From NCBI RefSeq assembly GCF_028010285.1, contig NZ_CP116304.1:1256501-1320500 (forward strand): a DNA stretch of 64,000 bases, written 5' to 3'. This document shows positions 35,801 to 45,796 of this stretch, piece by piece. Position numbers and translations under genes: made by a program. Source of the stretch: Pseudomonas sp. Q1-7. Lineage in GTDB: Bacteria > Pseudomonadota > Gammaproteobacteria > Pseudomonadales > Pseudomonadaceae. The notes under the pieces are model-generated. The model was given only the letters and a program-made list of their open reading frames with translations, made no database searches and was not told where the DNA came from. How positions within the stretch are numbered: the stretch's first letter is position 1; each line of letters opens with the position of its first letter.

Positions 35801-36670
35801 GCGGATGCCAAGCCCGATCCGCTGGCGGGTGTCGACCCGCGCCAGGTGCCGGCGCTGGATGTGCGCATCGACCAGGTCGTGCTGGGTGACTCACCCCTGG
35901 GCAGTTGGTCCTTCAAGGCGCGGCCCAATTCCAGGGGGGTGGGTTTCAGTGACTTGGATCTCGACCTCAGGGGGCTGAAGATCCACGGCAATGCCGGTTG
36001 GGAGGGTACCGAAGCCAGCAGCAGTTCCTGGTACAAGGGGCGGATGGAGGGCAAGAACCTCGCGGATGTGCTCAAGGCCTGGAACTTCGCGCCCTCGGCC
36101 ACCAGCCAGCGTTTTCGCCTGGACGCCGACGGGCGCTGGCCGGGGTCGCCAGCCTGGGTCAGCCTCAAGCGTTTCTCCGGCACCCTGGATGCCGCCTTGC
36201 GCAATGGCCAGTTCGTCGAAGTGGAGGGAGGCGCCCAGGCGCTGCGGGTGTTTGGTCTGCTTAACTTCAACTCCATCGGCCGGCGCCTGCGCCTGGACTT
36301 TTCCGACCTGCTCGGCAAGGGCCTGGCCTATGACCGGGTCAAGGGGGTACTGGCGGGCAGCGACGGACGTTTCGTCACCCGTCAGCCCATAACCGTGCAG
36401 GGGCCATCCAGTAGCCTGGAACTGGACGGCACCCTCGATCTCGCCGCCGATCGCATGGACGCCAAGCTGCTGGTGACTCTGCCGGTGACCAACAACCTGC
36501 CGTTGGCCGCGCTGATCGTCGGTGCGCCGGCCATTGGTGGCGCGCTGTTCGTGGTGGACAAGCTGTTGGGCGACAAGGTGGCGCGTTTCGCCAGCGTGCA
36601 GTACAGGGTTGAAGGTTCGTGGAAGAATCCCAAGATCACCTTCGACAAGCCTTTTGAAAAGCCGCGTTGA
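32852..36670 (+). CDS. yhdP: YhdP-family AsmA-like envelope protein
   Basis: A 1272-residue giant protein anchored by an N-terminal membrane helix (SLGTCALLLVLAALYV) with a very long periplasmic part of repeated beta-rich segments. It belongs to the AsmA/bridge-like lipid transfer superfamily, in which YhdP, TamB and YdbH carry phospholipids to the outer membrane; E. coli YhdP has a similar length (1266). The C-terminus (NNLPLAALIVGAPAIGGALF and a closing FDKPFEKPR) is characteristic. The start is a GTG at 32852, preceded by GAGG six nucleotides upstream. It follows rng at once, as in many gammaproteobacteria. Confidence 0.93.
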   Translation: MENFAGWLMRLLRWSLGTCALLLVLAALYVSLGRELLPLAAEYRAEVESKAAAALGRPLRIGALEGRWQVFSPLLIAHDVQLGEGDDALRLDEIRVRPDVLGSLLARQPRIARLELDGVQLGLSQDEAGKWQLEGFAAGSDKPPPGPRQLRDLLQQVGRVSVLNGQLILKPHGQEASRFTQVNLSLRASGSRQRLDGRLALPDGQPLALRVRTRLNLDAWLQGSAEIYLSLPQTDWARWLPASLTRDWHLQRLQAGGEFWGEWAKGGLQRVVARLHVPEVRGAYAERKAVSLANLGVNAYFTRTGEGFQVLLDSLAANIGETRWGEAHLRLDHRAGEQPEWHLSADRLDIAPLLPVVKALVPLPEQAAAVVAGLKPRGALRNLNLHYRPRQEGAGRLAFSSNLEAVGFAAYRGAPAAENVSGSLAGDLQQGELRLDSTDFALHLDHLFPKPWRYREARARLTWRLDDSAFTLASPYMRLEGEEGDIAGDMLIRLMRDPEAEDYMDLRVGLRNGDARYTEKYLPTRSPGMSPALAKWLKDAIKGGTVDEGFFQYQGSLVQGAVAQARSLSLFFKVRDARLAYQPGWPELREARGEVFVEDTGVRVRVPDGRILDSRVSDAEADVPHVEPGEVPRLLLNAQLDSSFTDGLKILQDAPMGTADIFAGWQGQGTLDGSLKLDIPLEKGLPPQVVVDLETRDAQLNIPRPALSFTRLRGVFRYDTAKGLSARDIRAQAFGREVRARARAEGRGGQARSRILANGSIALTELTAWLGVTRPLPASGLLPYSLDLTLDGKDSLLRIDSTLKGLAIDLPAPFGKSAGASRDTNWRMTLDGDERRYWLDYGGLASLALAAPVGKLDDARGELVLGGASARLPGEQGLRVRGRVEELDVAPWLALAKQYMDKDGAEQARMLRSVRLDIGRFKGFGMSLDNLSASLRRSAGTWNLGLDSALMQGNVTLADTRDAPIDIRLKQLRLPKPPENDAEADAKPDPLAGVDPRQVPALDVRIDQVVLGDSPLGSWSFKARPNSRGVGFSDLDLDLRGLKIHGNAGWEGTEASSSSWYKGRMEGKNLADVLKAWNFAPSATSQRFRLDADGRWPGSPAWVSLKRFSGTLDAALRNGQFVEVEGGAQALRVFGLLNFNSIGRRLRLDFSDLLGKGLAYDRVKGVLAGSDGRFVTRQPITVQGPSSSLELDGTLDLAADRMDAKLLVTLPVTNNLPLAALIVGAPAIGGALFVVDKLLGDKVARFASVQYRVEGSWKNPKITFDKPFEKPR

Positions 36671-36726
36671 AGCGAGCCGGCGTGGCTTGGGTTAGCATGC
36701 ATCCCATGCCTTGTGCGGAGATTACG

Positions 36727-37581
36727 ATGTCCCTTGCCGTGATTCAGATGGTCAGCCAGGACGATGTCCTGGCCAACCTTGCCAGTGCCCGGCGCCTGCT
36801 GGAACAGGCCGCCGAAGGCGGCGCGCGCCTGGCGGTGCTGCCGGAGAACTTCGCCGCCGTCGGTCGCCGTGACCTGGCCGAACTGGGCCGCGCCGAGGCG
36901 CACGGGCAGGGCCCGATCCTGCCCTGGCTGCGCCAGGCGGCCCGCGACCTGAAACTGTGGATAGTCGCCGGTACCCTGCCGCTGCCGCCCGATGGGCGGC
37001 CCGACGCGCGTCCCCATGCCTGTTCGCTGCTGATCGACGAGCACGGTGAGCGGGCGGCGCGCTACGACAAGATCCACCTGTTCGATGTCGACGTCACCGA
37101 CAATCGTGGCCGCTATCGCGAGTCCGATGACTATGCGCACGGTGCCCGAGTGGTCGTGGCCGACACGCCGGTCGGCCGGCTGGGCCTGACCGTCTGCTAC
37201 GATCTGCGCTTTCCTGAACTCTATGGCGCACTGCGCGAGGCGGGCGCCGAGCTGATCAGTGCGCCGTCGGCCTTCACCGCCGTCACCGGTGCGGCGCACT
37301 GGCAGGTGTTGGTGCGTGCCCGCGCCATCGAAACCCAGTGCTACCTGCTGGCGGCCGGGCAGGGCGGCCTGCACCCCGGCCCGCGCGAAACCTTCGGCCA
37401 TTCGGTCATAGTCGACCCCTGGGGCCGGGTCATGGCCGAACACGCCCAGGGTGAGGCCGTGCTGCTCGCCACCCGCGACGTGGACGAGCAGGCGGCGATC
37501 CGCCAGCGCATGCCCGTGAGCATCCACAGAAGATTCATGACGCCGGCCGCTCCCGGGCCGGCGCGTACGGAGAAGTTATGA
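36727..37581 (+). CDS. Nitrilase-superfamily amidase (deaminated glutathione amidase-like)
   Basis: A 284-residue carbon-nitrogen hydrolase with the Glu40-Lys115-Cys157 triad ([24 protein letters not shown]). The CYDLRFPE signature marks the Nit1/YbeM branch that hydrolyses deaminated glutathione, a repair function. The ATG at 36727 has GGAG seven nucleotides upstream. The gene overlaps tldD by four bases (ATGA), so it is in the yhdP-nit-tldD operon. Confidence 0.9.
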   Translation: MSLAVIQMVSQDDVLANLASARRLLEQAAEGGARLAVLPENFAAVGRRDLAELGRAEAHGQGPILPWLRQAARDLKLWIVAGTLPLPPDGRPDARPHACSLLIDEHGERAARYDKIHLFDVDVTDNRGRYRESDDYAHGARVVVADTPVGRLGLTVCYDLRFPELYGALREAGAELISAPSAFTAVTGAAHWQVLVRARAIETQCYLLAAGQGGLHPGPRETFGHSVIVDPWGRVMAEHAQGEAVLLATRDVDEQAAIRQRMPVSIHRRFMTPAAPGPARTEKL

Positions 37582-39020
37582 GCGACCTCTTGTTATCCGT
37601 CAGCGAGCAGTTGCTGGCGCCCGGCGACCTCAGCATCGAGCAGTTGCCGGAGATCCTCGGCGAGCTGGCGGGCCCCGGCATTGATGCCGCTGACCTGTAT
37701 TTCCAGGGGCAGGTGTCCGAGTCCTGGGTACTGGAAGACGGCATCGTCAAGGAAGGCAGTTTCCATCTCGACCAGGGCGTTGGGGTGCGTGCCCAGTCCG
37801 GCGAGAAGACCGGTTTCGCCTACAGCAATGCCATTACCGCCGAGGCCCTGCGCCAGGCCGCGCGTGCCGCTCGGTCGATATCCCGCGCCGGGCAGGAAGG
37901 TCGGGTACAGGCCTTCGCCAGCCCGCAGATCACTCGGCTCTACGACTCCAGCAGTCCGCTGGATGTGATCAGCCGTGCCGAGAAGGTCGAACTGCTCAAG
38001 CAGGTCGATGCCGCCACTCGTGCCCTGGACCCGCGCATCAAGCAGGTCACCGTGAGCATGGCCGGGGTCTGGGAGCGTATCCTCATCGCCGCCAACGACG
38101 GCAGCCTGGGCGCCGATGTGCGTCCGCTGGTGCGTTTCAACGTCAGCGTGATCGTCGAACAGAACGGGCGCCGTGAGCGCGGCGGTCACGGTGGTGGTGG
38201 GCGTACCGACTACCGTTACTTCCTTCAGGAAGACCGCGCCATGGGCTATGCCCGCGAGGCGTTGCGCCAGGCGTTGGTCAACCTGGAAGCGGTTCCCGCC
38301 CCGGCCGGTACCCTTCCCGTGGTAATGGGCGCGGGTTGGTCCGGCGTCCTGCTGCACGAGGCCGTGGGCCATGGCCTGGAAGGGGACTTCAACCGCAAGG
38401 GCAGCTCGGCCTACAGCGGCCGCATCGGCGAGAAGGTCGCCTCCAGCCTGTGCACCATCGTCGACGACGGTACTTTGGCCTATCGCCGCGGCTCCCTCAG
38501 CGTCGACGACGAAGGCACACCGACCCAGTGCACCACGCTGATCGAGAACGGCGTGCTCAAGGGCTACATGCAGGACAAGCTCAACGCCCGCCTGATGAAG
38601 GTGGCGCGCACCGGCAACGGCCGTCGCGAGTCCTATGCGCATCTGCCGATGCCGCGCATGACCAATACCTACATGCTGGCCGGCAAGAGCGACCCGCAGG
38701 AGATCATCGCCTCGGTGGAGCGCGGCCTCTACTGCGCCAACCTTGGCGGCGGCCAGGTGGACATCACCAGCGGCAAGTTTGTCTTCTCCACCAGCGAGGC
38801 CTACCTGATCGAGAACGGCAGGATCACCGCACCGGTGAAGGGCGCCACGCTGATCGGTAACGGGCCCGAGGCCATGAGTCGGGTGTCCATGGTCGGTAAC
38901 GACCTGGCGCTGGACAGTGGCGTAGGCACTTGCGGCAAGGATGGTCAGTCGGTGCCGGTAGGCGTGGGCCAGCCGACCCTGAAAATTGATGCGATCACGG
39001 TGGGAGGAACGGGGGCCTGA
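37578..39020 (+). CDS. tldD: Metalloprotease TldD
   Basis: A 480-residue protein with the family zinc motif HEAVGH (HEXXXH) near residue 258 and [14 protein letters not shown]. TldD forms a heterodimer with PmbA/TldE that degrades unfolded or modified peptides, for example in antibiotic peptide maturation and CcdA turnover in E. coli. The partner pmbA is encoded 0.7 kb downstream. The gene starts inside the stop of the amidase gene (ATGA overlap). Confidence 0.95.
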   Translation: MSDLLLSVSEQLLAPGDLSIEQLPEILGELAGPGIDAADLYFQGQVSESWVLEDGIVKEGSFHLDQGVGVRAQSGEKTGFAYSNAITAEALRQAARAARSISRAGQEGRVQAFASPQITRLYDSSSPLDVISRAEKVELLKQVDAATRALDPRIKQVTVSMAGVWERILIAANDGSLGADVRPLVRFNVSVIVEQNGRRERGGHGGGGRTDYRYFLQEDRAMGYAREALRQALVNLEAVPAPAGTLPVVMGAGWSGVLLHEAVGHGLEGDFNRKGSSAYSGRIGEKVASSLCTIVDDGTLAYRRGSLSVDDEGTPTQCTTLIENGVLKGYMQDKLNARLMKVARTGNGRRESYAHLPMPRMTNTYMLAGKSDPQEIIASVERGLYCANLGGGQVDITSGKFVFSTSEAYLIENGRITAPVKGATLIGNGPEAMSRVSMVGNDLALDSGVGTCGKDGQSVPVGVGQPTLKIDAITVGGTGA

Positions 39021-39038
39021 TGGCGGCCCCGGGCAGGA

Positions 39039-39560
39039 TCAGCGCAGGCCGCGCTTGGATTCGTCCAGGTCGCGGATGTACTTGAACACCTTGCGCGCGG
39101 CGGCTGGCGGTTTGTTGTGAGCTGCTTCGTGCTGGGCATGGCGGATCAGGCCGCGCAGGTGCTGGCGGTCGGTGTCCGGGTAGTCGGCGACGAAGCTCTC
39201 CAGGGCGGCGTCGCCACCCTCGATGAGGCGATCGCGCCAGCGCTCCAGGGCGTGGAAGCGTTCGTTATATTCGCGGGTGGAGCTGTCGAGCTGGTCGATC
39301 AGGCTGACGATGGCCTCGATGTCCTGCTCGCGCATGAGCTTGCCGATGTACTGGATGTGCCGTTTGCGGGCGACGTGGGCCTTGTGCTTCGGCGCTTCGG
39401 CCAGGGCTTTCTGCAGGGCGTCGGAGAGCGGCAGCTTGGCCAGCACGTCGGGCTTGAGGGTGGTCAGGCGCTCACCGAGCTCCTGCAGCGCGTGCAGCTC
39501 GCGTTTGACCTGGGATTTGCTCTTCTCTCCGGAGAAGTCGTCGTCGAAGAATTCAGGCAT
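39039..39560 (-). CDS. darP: Ribosome biogenesis factor YjgA (DarP)
   Basis: A 173-residue acidic and helical protein with the family pattern [20 protein letters not shown] at the start and [17 protein letters not shown] in the middle. DarP assists 50S subunit maturation. The start at 39560 ([17 protein letters not shown]) corresponds to the usual N-terminus. The gene is inserted on the opposite strand between tldD and pmbA, a known Pseudomonas arrangement. Confidence 0.93.
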   Translation of the reverse strand: MPEFFDDDFSGEKSKSQVKRELHALQELGERLTTLKPDVLAKLPLSDALQKALAEAPKHKAHVARKRHIQYIGKLMREQDIEAIVSLIDQLDSSTREYNERFHALERWRDRLIEGGDAALESFVADYPDTDRQHLRGLIRHAQHEAAHNKPPAAARKVFKYIRDLDESKRGLR

Positions 39561-39707
39561 GGGGGTGGTCCAGTGGGAAACGCCGCCATGATAACCAGTC
39601 GGGGCCGCCTTGTCCGGCCCGGCTGGCACCGCCGGAGCGCGGTACGTACGGCTGGGGGGCGTCATGCTCGTCCCGCCGTGTCGAAGCATTTATGAACTGG
39701 AGTGGCT

Positions 39708-41054
39708 ATGAGTGAAGTAGAAGTGGTCGGCCCGGAAGCATTGCCGGAACTGCAGGCGCGGGTCGAGCGCATCCTTGCCGAAGCCCGACGCCAGGGCGCC
39801 AGCGCCTGCGAAGTGGCTGTTTCAGTGGAGCAGGGACTGTCCACCACCGTTCGCCAGGGCGAGGTGGAAACGGTCGAATTCAACCGTGATCAGGGCTTCG
39901 GCATCACCCTGTACGTCGGGCAGCGCAAGGGGTCGGCCAGTACCTCTGCCAGCGGCGGGGATGCGATTCGAGAAACCGTCGCTGCAGCCCTGGCTATCGC
40001 CAGGCATGCCTCCGAGGACGAATGCGCCGGCTTGGCCGATGCGGCGCTGATGGCCCGCGACCTGCCGGAACTCGACCTCTACCATCCCTGGGCGATCACC
40101 CCGGAGCAGGCGGTGGAGCAGGCGCTGATTTGCGAAACAGCGGCGTTCGAGACTGACAAGCGCGTCAGCAAGGCTGACGGCACGACCCTCAATACCCATC
40201 AAGGCTGCCGGGTCTACGGCAACAGCCATGGCTTCGTCGGCGGCTATGCCAGCACCCGGCACAGCCTCAGCTGCGTGATGATCGCCGAGGCCCAGGGCCA
40301 GATGCAGCGCGACTACTGGTACGACGTCAGCCGCATCGGCAGCCAACTGGCCGACCCGCTCAGCATCGGCCGGCGCGCCGCCGAGCGAACAGCGGCGCGG
40401 CTGGGCGCACGCCCGGTGCCGACCTGCGAGGTGCCGGTGCTGTTCGCCGCCGAGCTGGCCACCGGCCTCTTCGGCAGCTTCCTCGGCGCCATTTCCGGCG
40501 GCAACCTGTACCGCAAGTCGTCGTTCCTCGAAGGCGCCCTGGGCCAACGGCTGTTCCCGGAATGGCTGTCCATCGACGAACGCCCGCACATTCCGCGTGC
40601 CATGGCCAGCGCGGCCTTCGACAATGACGGCCTGGCGACTTACGCCAAGCCTTTCGTCGAGAAAGGCGAACTCGTCTCCTACATCCTCGGTACCTATTCC
40701 GGGCGCAAACTGGGCCTGCCCAGCACGGCCAATGCCGGTGGTGTGCACAACCTCTTCGTCAGCCATGGCCAGGAAGACCAGGCGGCGCTGCTGCGGCGCA
40801 TGGGGCGTGGCCTGCTTGTGACCGAGCTGATGGGGCAGGGGTTGAATATGGTGACCGGCGATTACTCCCGTGGAGCCGCTGGTTATTGGGTGGAGAACGG
40901 CGAGATCCAGTTCCCGGTTCAGGAGGTGACCATCGCCGGTAACCTGAAGGACATGTTCCGTCAAATTGTTGCAATCGGCAGCGATCTCGAGCTGCGCGGC
41001 AATATCCGCACCGGTTCGGTCATGATCGAACGAATGACGGTCGCCGGTAGCTGA
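39708..41054 (+). CDS. pmbA: Metalloprotease PmbA (TldE)
   Basis: A 448-residue partner of TldD. It has the family N-terminus (ILAEARRQGASACEVAVSVE), GASTSASGG-like sequence and the C-terminal ITIAGNLKDMF-type segment, but no HEXXXH zinc motif, as expected for the catalytically silent TldE subunit. The ATG at 39708 has GGAG five nucleotides upstream. Confidence 0.94.
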   Translation: MSEVEVVGPEALPELQARVERILAEARRQGASACEVAVSVEQGLSTTVRQGEVETVEFNRDQGFGITLYVGQRKGSASTSASGGDAIRETVAAALAIARHASEDECAGLADAALMARDLPELDLYHPWAITPEQAVEQALICETAAFETDKRVSKADGTTLNTHQGCRVYGNSHGFVGGYASTRHSLSCVMIAEAQGQMQRDYWYDVSRIGSQLADPLSIGRRAAERTAARLGARPVPTCEVPVLFAAELATGLFGSFLGAISGGNLYRKSSFLEGALGQRLFPEWLSIDERPHIPRAMASAAFDNDGLATYAKPFVEKGELVSYILGTYSGRKLGLPSTANAGGVHNLFVSHGQEDQAALLRRMGRGLLVTELMGQGLNMVTGDYSRGAAGYWVENGEIQFPVQEVTIAGNLKDMFRQIVAIGSDLELRGNIRTGSVMIERMTVAGS

Positions 41055-41399
41055 TCGATTCAATGCCTCTCGAACGCGCGCCCCCGGGCGCGTGATTCAT
41101 TGCTGGCCGATGGCTGTACTTTGGGCCGGCTTGCACTGCGCTGTTACGGGTGGTCATTGCGCTTGAAATTCAAGATGATTTGAATGCTGGCGTGCCTGAT
41201 CGATTCCATGATCAGTCGTTCAACGACGACTGGCGCTGACAGGCCAGGCCGCGCACTCGCTCTCGATGATTCCTGGTTTAGCTAACGCTTCATCGCCACA
41301 GCGGCAGCAACGTTCCAAGGTTGGCTCCTGCCCGCCTGGCGTGCGCGAGAGGCCTCTCCCGCCAACTGCTGGATGCTGCTGGCCGGGTGCGGCCGGCGC
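41055..41399. other. 345-nt intergenic region between pmbA and ptsO
   Basis: Only one structure is evident: CGCGCCC (41077-41083) facing GGGCGCG (41086-41092), then TGATTCATT, a possible weak pmbA terminator. No ORF with family resemblance is seen. In P. aeruginosa, as I recall, fagA, fumC and sodM lie at this site, so the gap may mark a deletion or their never having inserted. Confidence 0.5.
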
Positions 41400-41672
41400 T
41401 CATTCGCCTTCGTCGAATTTGTTGTTGATCAGCTCGATCAGTGCATTGAGGGCGTCGTCATCCTGCTCACCCTCGGTGTGCAGATGAATGGGCGTGCCTT
41501 TGCCAGCGGCCAGCATCATTACCGCCATGATGCTCTTGCCATCCACCAGGCTCTCGGGAGAACGGCCCACGCGAATCTGGCAGGGGAAACGGCCGGCTAC
41601 GCCGACGAACTTCGCCGCCGCCCGGGCGTGCAAGCCGAGCTTGTTGATGATGGTGATCTCGCAGGCGGGCAT
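41400..41672 (-). CDS. ptsO: Nitrogen-PTS phosphocarrier protein NPr
   Basis: A 90-residue HPr-like protein. The phospho-acceptor is His15 in GLHARAAAKF. It passes phosphate from EI-Ntr to EIIA-Ntr (PtsN), which is encoded two genes upstream. The serine in GKSIMAVMMLAAGKG is at the position equivalent to Ser46. The start at 41672 gives the standard length. Confidence 0.93.
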   Translation of the reverse strand: MPACEITIINKLGLHARAAAKFVGVAGRFPCQIRVGRSPESLVDGKSIMAVMMLAAGKGTPIHLHTEGEQDDDALNALIELINNKFDEGE

Positions 41673-41688
41673 CGCGTTTCCAATCCTT

Positions 41689-42546
41689 CTAACTGAGGTC
41701 GCGGTGGCGAACCTGGACATTCTTCAAGCTGGGTTTCAATGCCGCGCCAAGGCGTTCCGCGATGTAGACCGAACGGTGATGTCCGCCGGTGCAGCCGATG
41801 GCAATGGTGACATAGGCGCGATTGCTGGCGGCGAAGCGCGGCAGCCATTTGTTCAAGTAGCCGAGGATATCCTGATACATCTCCTCGACGTCCGGTTGAC
41901 TCGCAAGGTACTCGGCGACTGCCGGCTCCAGTCCTGAATGGTCGCGCAGCTCCGGCTTCCAGTAAGGATTGGGCAGGCAGCGCACGTCGAACACCAGGTC
42001 GGCGTCCACGGGCATGCCGCGCTTGAAACCGAAGGACTCGACCAGGAACGCGGTACCGGGTTCCGGCTGGTTCAGCAGGCGCAGCTTGATGCTGTCACGC
42101 AGCTGATAGAGGTTGAGGTGGGTGGTGTCGATCTTCAGGTCGGCGAGATCGGCAATGGGGGCCAGCAGGACTTCTTCGTCCTGGATGGCTTCGGCCAGGG
42201 AGCGATCGTTGGTGGTCAGTGGATGGCGCCGACGCGTTTCGGAGAAGCGCTTGAGCAGGGTGTCATGGTCTGCGTCGAGGTAAAGCACATCGCATTTGAT
42301 GTGGCGACTGCGCGCCTCGATGAGCAGTTCGGGAAAGCGCTGCAACTGGCTGGGCAGGTTGCGCGCGTCGACGGACACGGCCACTTTGGGTTCCAGTAGC
42401 TCGGTGTGCAGCAGCGCCCGTTCGGCCAGTTCGGGAAGCAGGCCGGCGGGCAGGTTATCGATGCAGTAGAAACCGTGGTCCTCGAGAACATCGAGGGCGG
42501 TGCTTTTGCCCGATCCGGAGCGACCGCTGACGATGATCAGGCGCAT
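41689..42546 (-). CDS. rapZ: RNase adapter / nucleotide-binding protein RapZ
   Basis: A 285-residue protein with Walker [10 protein letters not shown] (residues 8-16) and the C-terminal [18 protein letters not shown] motif. In enterobacteria RapZ directs RNase E to the small RNA GlmZ and senses glucosamine-6-phosphate. Pseudomonas lacks GlmY/GlmZ, so its targets here are unclear. It sits between ptsN and ptsO, its conserved site. Confidence 0.93.
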   Translation of the reverse strand: MRLIIVSGRSGSGKSTALDVLEDHGFYCIDNLPAGLLPELAERALLHTELLEPKVAVSVDARNLPSQLQRFPELLIEARSRHIKCDVLYLDADHDTLLKRFSETRRRHPLTTNDRSLAEAIQDEEVLLAPIADLADLKIDTTHLNLYQLRDSIKLRLLNQPEPGTAFLVESFGFKRGMPVDADLVFDVRCLPNPYWKPELRDHSGLEPAVAEYLASQPDVEEMYQDILGYLNKWLPRFAASNRAYVTIAIGCTGGHHRSVYIAERLGAALKPSLKNVQVRHRDLS

Positions 42547-42555
42547 GCGGGAATC

Positions 42556-43020
42556 CTAGCGTCCGCTCTGTACGTCCACGACCACCTGATACAGGCTGGT
42601 GCTGTCGGGAGCCTCGCGCAGGCGCTCACGCACATCGCTGCGATCGAGCATACTGGCGATCTGGCGCAGAAGTTCAAGATGTTCATCGGTAGCGGCCTCC
42701 GGGACCAGCAGGACGAACAGCAGGTCAACCGGGGCGCCGTCGATGGCGTCGAAATCGACTGGAGCATCAAGGCGCAGCACGGCGCTGATGGGCGACATGC
42801 AGCCGGTGAGGCGACAGTGGGGAATGGCAATGCCGTTGCCGAATCCGGTGGAGCCGAGCTTTTCCCGGGCTACCAGGCTTTCGAAGACATCCTGGTTGTC
42901 GAGGTCGGGAAGATCACGGGCGACCAGCTTGGCAATCTGTTCCAGTACACGTTTCTTGCTGCCACCCGGCACGTTCACCAGGGAACGGCCGGGGGTCAGG
43001 ATTTGCTCGAGTCGGATCAT
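42556..43020 (-). CDS. ptsN: EIIA-Ntr (PtsN)
   Basis: A 154-residue EIIA domain with His68 (IAIPHCRL) as phosphorylation site. It regulates K+ transport, carbon storage and stress responses depending on its phosphorylation state. The start at 43020 (MIRLEQILTPGRSLVNV) is the conserved one; an earlier Met (43050) would run into the hpf stop region. Confidence 0.95.
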   Translation of the reverse strand: MIRLEQILTPGRSLVNVPGGSKKRVLEQIAKLVARDLPDLDNQDVFESLVAREKLGSTGFGNGIAIPHCRLTGCMSPISAVLRLDAPVDFDAIDGAPVDLLFVLLVPEAATDEHLELLRQIASMLDRSDVRERLREAPDSTSLYQVVVDVQSGR

Positions 43021-43033
43021 AGAGGGGAGAGGG

Positions 43034-43342
43034 TCAGCGGGCAGTGGCACCCTGCTGGCGGTTCAACTGCTTTTCCTTGTGCTTGATCAATTGGCGATCG
43101 AGCTTGTCGGTGAGCAGGTCGATGGCGGCATACATGTCTTCATGCTCCGCATTGGCAACGACTTCGCCGCCGGCGATGTGCAAAGTGGCTTCGATTTTCT
43201 GTTTGAGTTTCTCGACCTGCATGATCACCTGTACGTTGGTGATTCGGTCGAAATGGCGCTCCAGACGGTCGAATTTCTCGACAACGTAGTTGCGCAGGGC
43301 GTCGGTCACATCCAGTTGATGTCCACTGATGTTGACTTGCAT
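43034..43342 (-). CDS. hpf: Ribosome hibernation-promoting factor (short HPF)
   Basis: A 102-residue short-form HPF with QVNISGHQLDVTDALRNYV and EDMYAAIDLLTDKLDRQL, binding the 30S decoding centre and promoting 100S dimers in stationary phase. Encoded just downstream of rpoN. Confidence 0.95.
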   Translation of the reverse strand: MQVNISGHQLDVTDALRNYVVEKFDRLERHFDRITNVQVIMQVEKLKQKIEATLHIAGGEVVANAEHEDMYAAIDLLTDKLDRQLIKHKEKQLNRQQGATAR

Positions 43343-43426
43343 ACCGCGTTCTCCTTATTGCCCGTGTAGAAGAGACAGGCTAACGGGCCTGCCACCGGAA
43401 CACTTTGGCGTGGGTCAATATCCGCG

Positions 43427-44923
43427 TCACATCAGTCGCTTTCGTTCGCTGGAAGGCGCTATCCCAAGGGATTCGCGATACTTGGCTACTGTGCGACGGG
43501 CCACTTGAATGCCCTGTGCCTCCAGTAAACCAGCGATCTTGCTGTCACTCAACGGCTTTTTCGGATTTTCCGCTGCGACCAGTTTCTTGATGATGGCGCG
43601 GATCGCGGTAGACGAGCATTCGCCGCCTTCCGAAGTACTGACGTGGCTGGAGAAGAAGTACTTCAGCTCGTAGATTCCGCGGGGTGTGTGCATGTATTTC
43701 TGGGTGGTCACGCGCGAGATGGTTGACTCGTGCATGCCCACGGCTTCAGCGATGTCGTGCAGGACCAGGGGTTTCATCGCCTCTTCGCCGTATTCGAGAA
43801 AGCCGCGCTGGTGCTCGACGATCTGGGTGGCCACCTTCATCAGGGTTTCGTTGCGGCTCTGCAGGCTCTTGATGAACCAGCGCGCCTCCTGCAACTGGTT
43901 GCGCATGAAGGTGTTGTCGGCGCTGGAGTCCGCGCGGCGGACGAAGCCGGCGTAGTGAGGATTGACACGCAGGCGCGGCACGGCTTCCTGGTTCAGCTCC
44001 ACCAGCCAGCGTTCGTTGTGCTTGCGAACGATGACGTCAGGTACGACGTACTCGGGCTCGCTCGCTTCGATCTGCGAGCCGGGGCGTGGATTCAGGCCCT
44101 GGATCAGTTCGATGATCTGGCGCAGCTCGTCCTCCTTGACCTTCATGCGCCGCATCAACTGGGTGTAGTCGCGGCCGCCCAGCAGGTCGAGGAAATCGCT
44201 CGCCAGTCGTTGTGCCTCGGTCAGCCATGGGGTTCCCGGGGGCAGTTGGCGCAGTTGCAGGAGCAGGCACTCGCGCAGGTCGCGGGCACCGATACCGGCG
44301 GGCTCGAACTGCTGGATTCGGTGGAGGACGACTTCGACCTCGTCCAGTTCGATACCGAGTTCGGGGTCGAAGGCATCGACGATCTCCGCCAGTGACTCCT
44401 CAAGGTAGCCGTCGCTGTTGATGCAGTCGATCAGGGTGACCGCGATCAGGCGGTCGGTATCGGACATGGGCGCCAGGTTGAGTTGCCAGAGCAGGTGGCT
44501 CTGCAGGCTCTCACCGACCGAGGTGCGCGAGGTGAAGTCCCATTCGTCGTCATCGTTGCTCGGCAGGCTGCTGGCACTGGTCTGGTAGACGTCTTCCCAG
44601 GCGGTGTCGACGGGAAGTTCGTTAGGAATGCGTTCGTGCCACTCGCCATCTTCCATGGCTTCGGCATTGGTCTCGACGCTGGACTCCTGGAAGCTGACCT
44701 CCTGGCTGCCGGGATTGGGCAACTGATCGCCTTCGGCCATGGGGTCGGAGGTGTCGAAGTCGTCGCCATCCTCCTGCCGCTCGAGCATCGGGTTCGACTC
44801 CAGCGCTTCCTGGATCTCCTGTTGGAGGTCCAGGGTGGAGAGTTGGAGCAGGCGGATGGCCTGTTGCAGCTGAGGGGTCATCGTCAGCTGCTGGCCCATC
44901 TTGAGGACTAGCGATGGTTTCAT
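43427..44923 (-). CDS. rpoN: RNA polymerase sigma-54 factor
   Basis: A 498-residue sigma-54. Region I (residues 1-50, [20 protein letters not shown]) is glutamine-rich and interacts with activators; region II is acidic (about 50-140). The core-binding region and HTH follow, and the C-terminal RpoN box [10 protein letters not shown] contacts the -24 element. It directs nitrogen, motility and other genes with enhancer-binding activators. The ptsN-linked operon layout is the classical one. Confidence 0.97.
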   Translation of the reverse strand: MKPSLVLKMGQQLTMTPQLQQAIRLLQLSTLDLQQEIQEALESNPMLERQEDGDDFDTSDPMAEGDQLPNPGSQEVSFQESSVETNAEAMEDGEWHERIPNELPVDTAWEDVYQTSASSLPSNDDDEWDFTSRTSVGESLQSHLLWQLNLAPMSDTDRLIAVTLIDCINSDGYLEESLAEIVDAFDPELGIELDEVEVVLHRIQQFEPAGIGARDLRECLLLQLRQLPPGTPWLTEAQRLASDFLDLLGGRDYTQLMRRMKVKEDELRQIIELIQGLNPRPGSQIEASEPEYVVPDVIVRKHNERWLVELNQEAVPRLRVNPHYAGFVRRADSSADNTFMRNQLQEARWFIKSLQSRNETLMKVATQIVEHQRGFLEYGEEAMKPLVLHDIAEAVGMHESTISRVTTQKYMHTPRGIYELKYFFSSHVSTSEGGECSSTAIRAIIKKLVAAENPKKPLSDSKIAGLLEAQGIQVARRTVAKYRESLGIAPSSERKRLM

Positions 44924-45070
44924 GGCAGAGGGCTTAGCACCTTATTCGCCGGCGCTCGCGCGCCATCCACTACAGGGCGCCGAGGCGCCACCAGGAAGCA
45001 AATTATATGCCTGACCTTGAAGGATTTGCCTAGCTCGCGCAAGTCGCCTTGTAGGCGCGGTCGCGCGAAA

Positions 45071-45796
45071 CTACAGGCGGAACTCGTGGCCTAGGTAGAC
45101 TTCCTTCACCAACTGATTGGCCAGGATGGCTTCCGCATTGCCTTCGGCGATCAGCTGTCCATCGCTGACGATGTAGGCGGTCTCGCAGATGTCCAGGGTC
45201 TCGCGGACGTTGTGGTCGGTGATGAGCACACCGATCCCCTTGGCCTTGAGGTGATGGATGATCTGCTTGATATCGCCCACGGAAATCGGGTCCACGCCGG
45301 CGAAGGGCTCGTCCAGCAGGATGAACTTGGGGGCGGTGGCGAGGGCGCGGGCAATCTCCACGCGACGGCGTTCGCCACCCGACAGGCTCATGCCGAGGCT
45401 GTCACGAATGTGGCTGATATGGAATTCCTGCAGCAGACTTTCCAGCTCTTTGCGGCGTGCGGCGCGGTCGAGGTCCTTGCGGGTCTCGAGAATCGCCATG
45501 ATGTTGTCCGCCACGCTGAGCTTGCGGAAAATCGAGGCTTCCTGCGGCAGGTAGCCAATGCCGGCGCGGGCGCGGCCGTGCATGGGCTGGTGGGTGACGT
45601 CCTGCTGGTCGATGAGAACGCGCCCCTGATCGGCCTTGACCAGGCCGACGATCATGTAGAAACAGGTCGTCTTGCCCGCGCCGTTGGGGCCGAGGAGGCC
45701 GACGATCTGGCCGCTGTCGATGGACAGGCTGACGTCGCGAACCACCTGGCGGCTCTTGTAGCTCTTGGCGAGGTGCTGGGCTTTGAGAGTCGCCAT
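45071..45796 (-). CDS. lptB: LPS export ABC transporter ATP-binding protein LptB
   Basis: A 241-residue ABC ATPase. Walker [11 protein letters not shown], signature [14 protein letters not shown] and Walker [14 protein letters not shown] are intact. It powers LPS extraction with LptF/LptG and LptC. Its ATG overlaps the lptA stop by one base (TAATG). A 147-nt gap without a gene separates it from rpoN. Confidence 0.97.
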   Translation of the reverse strand: MATLKAQHLAKSYKSRQVVRDVSLSIDSGQIVGLLGPNGAGKTTCFYMIVGLVKADQGRVLIDQQDVTHQPMHGRARAGIGYLPQEASIFRKLSVADNIMAILETRKDLDRAARRKELESLLQEFHISHIRDSLGMSLSGGERRRVEIARALATAPKFILLDEPFAGVDPISVGDIKQIIHHLKAKGIGVLITDHNVRETLDICETAYIVSDGQLIAEGNAEAILANQLVKEVYLGHEFRL

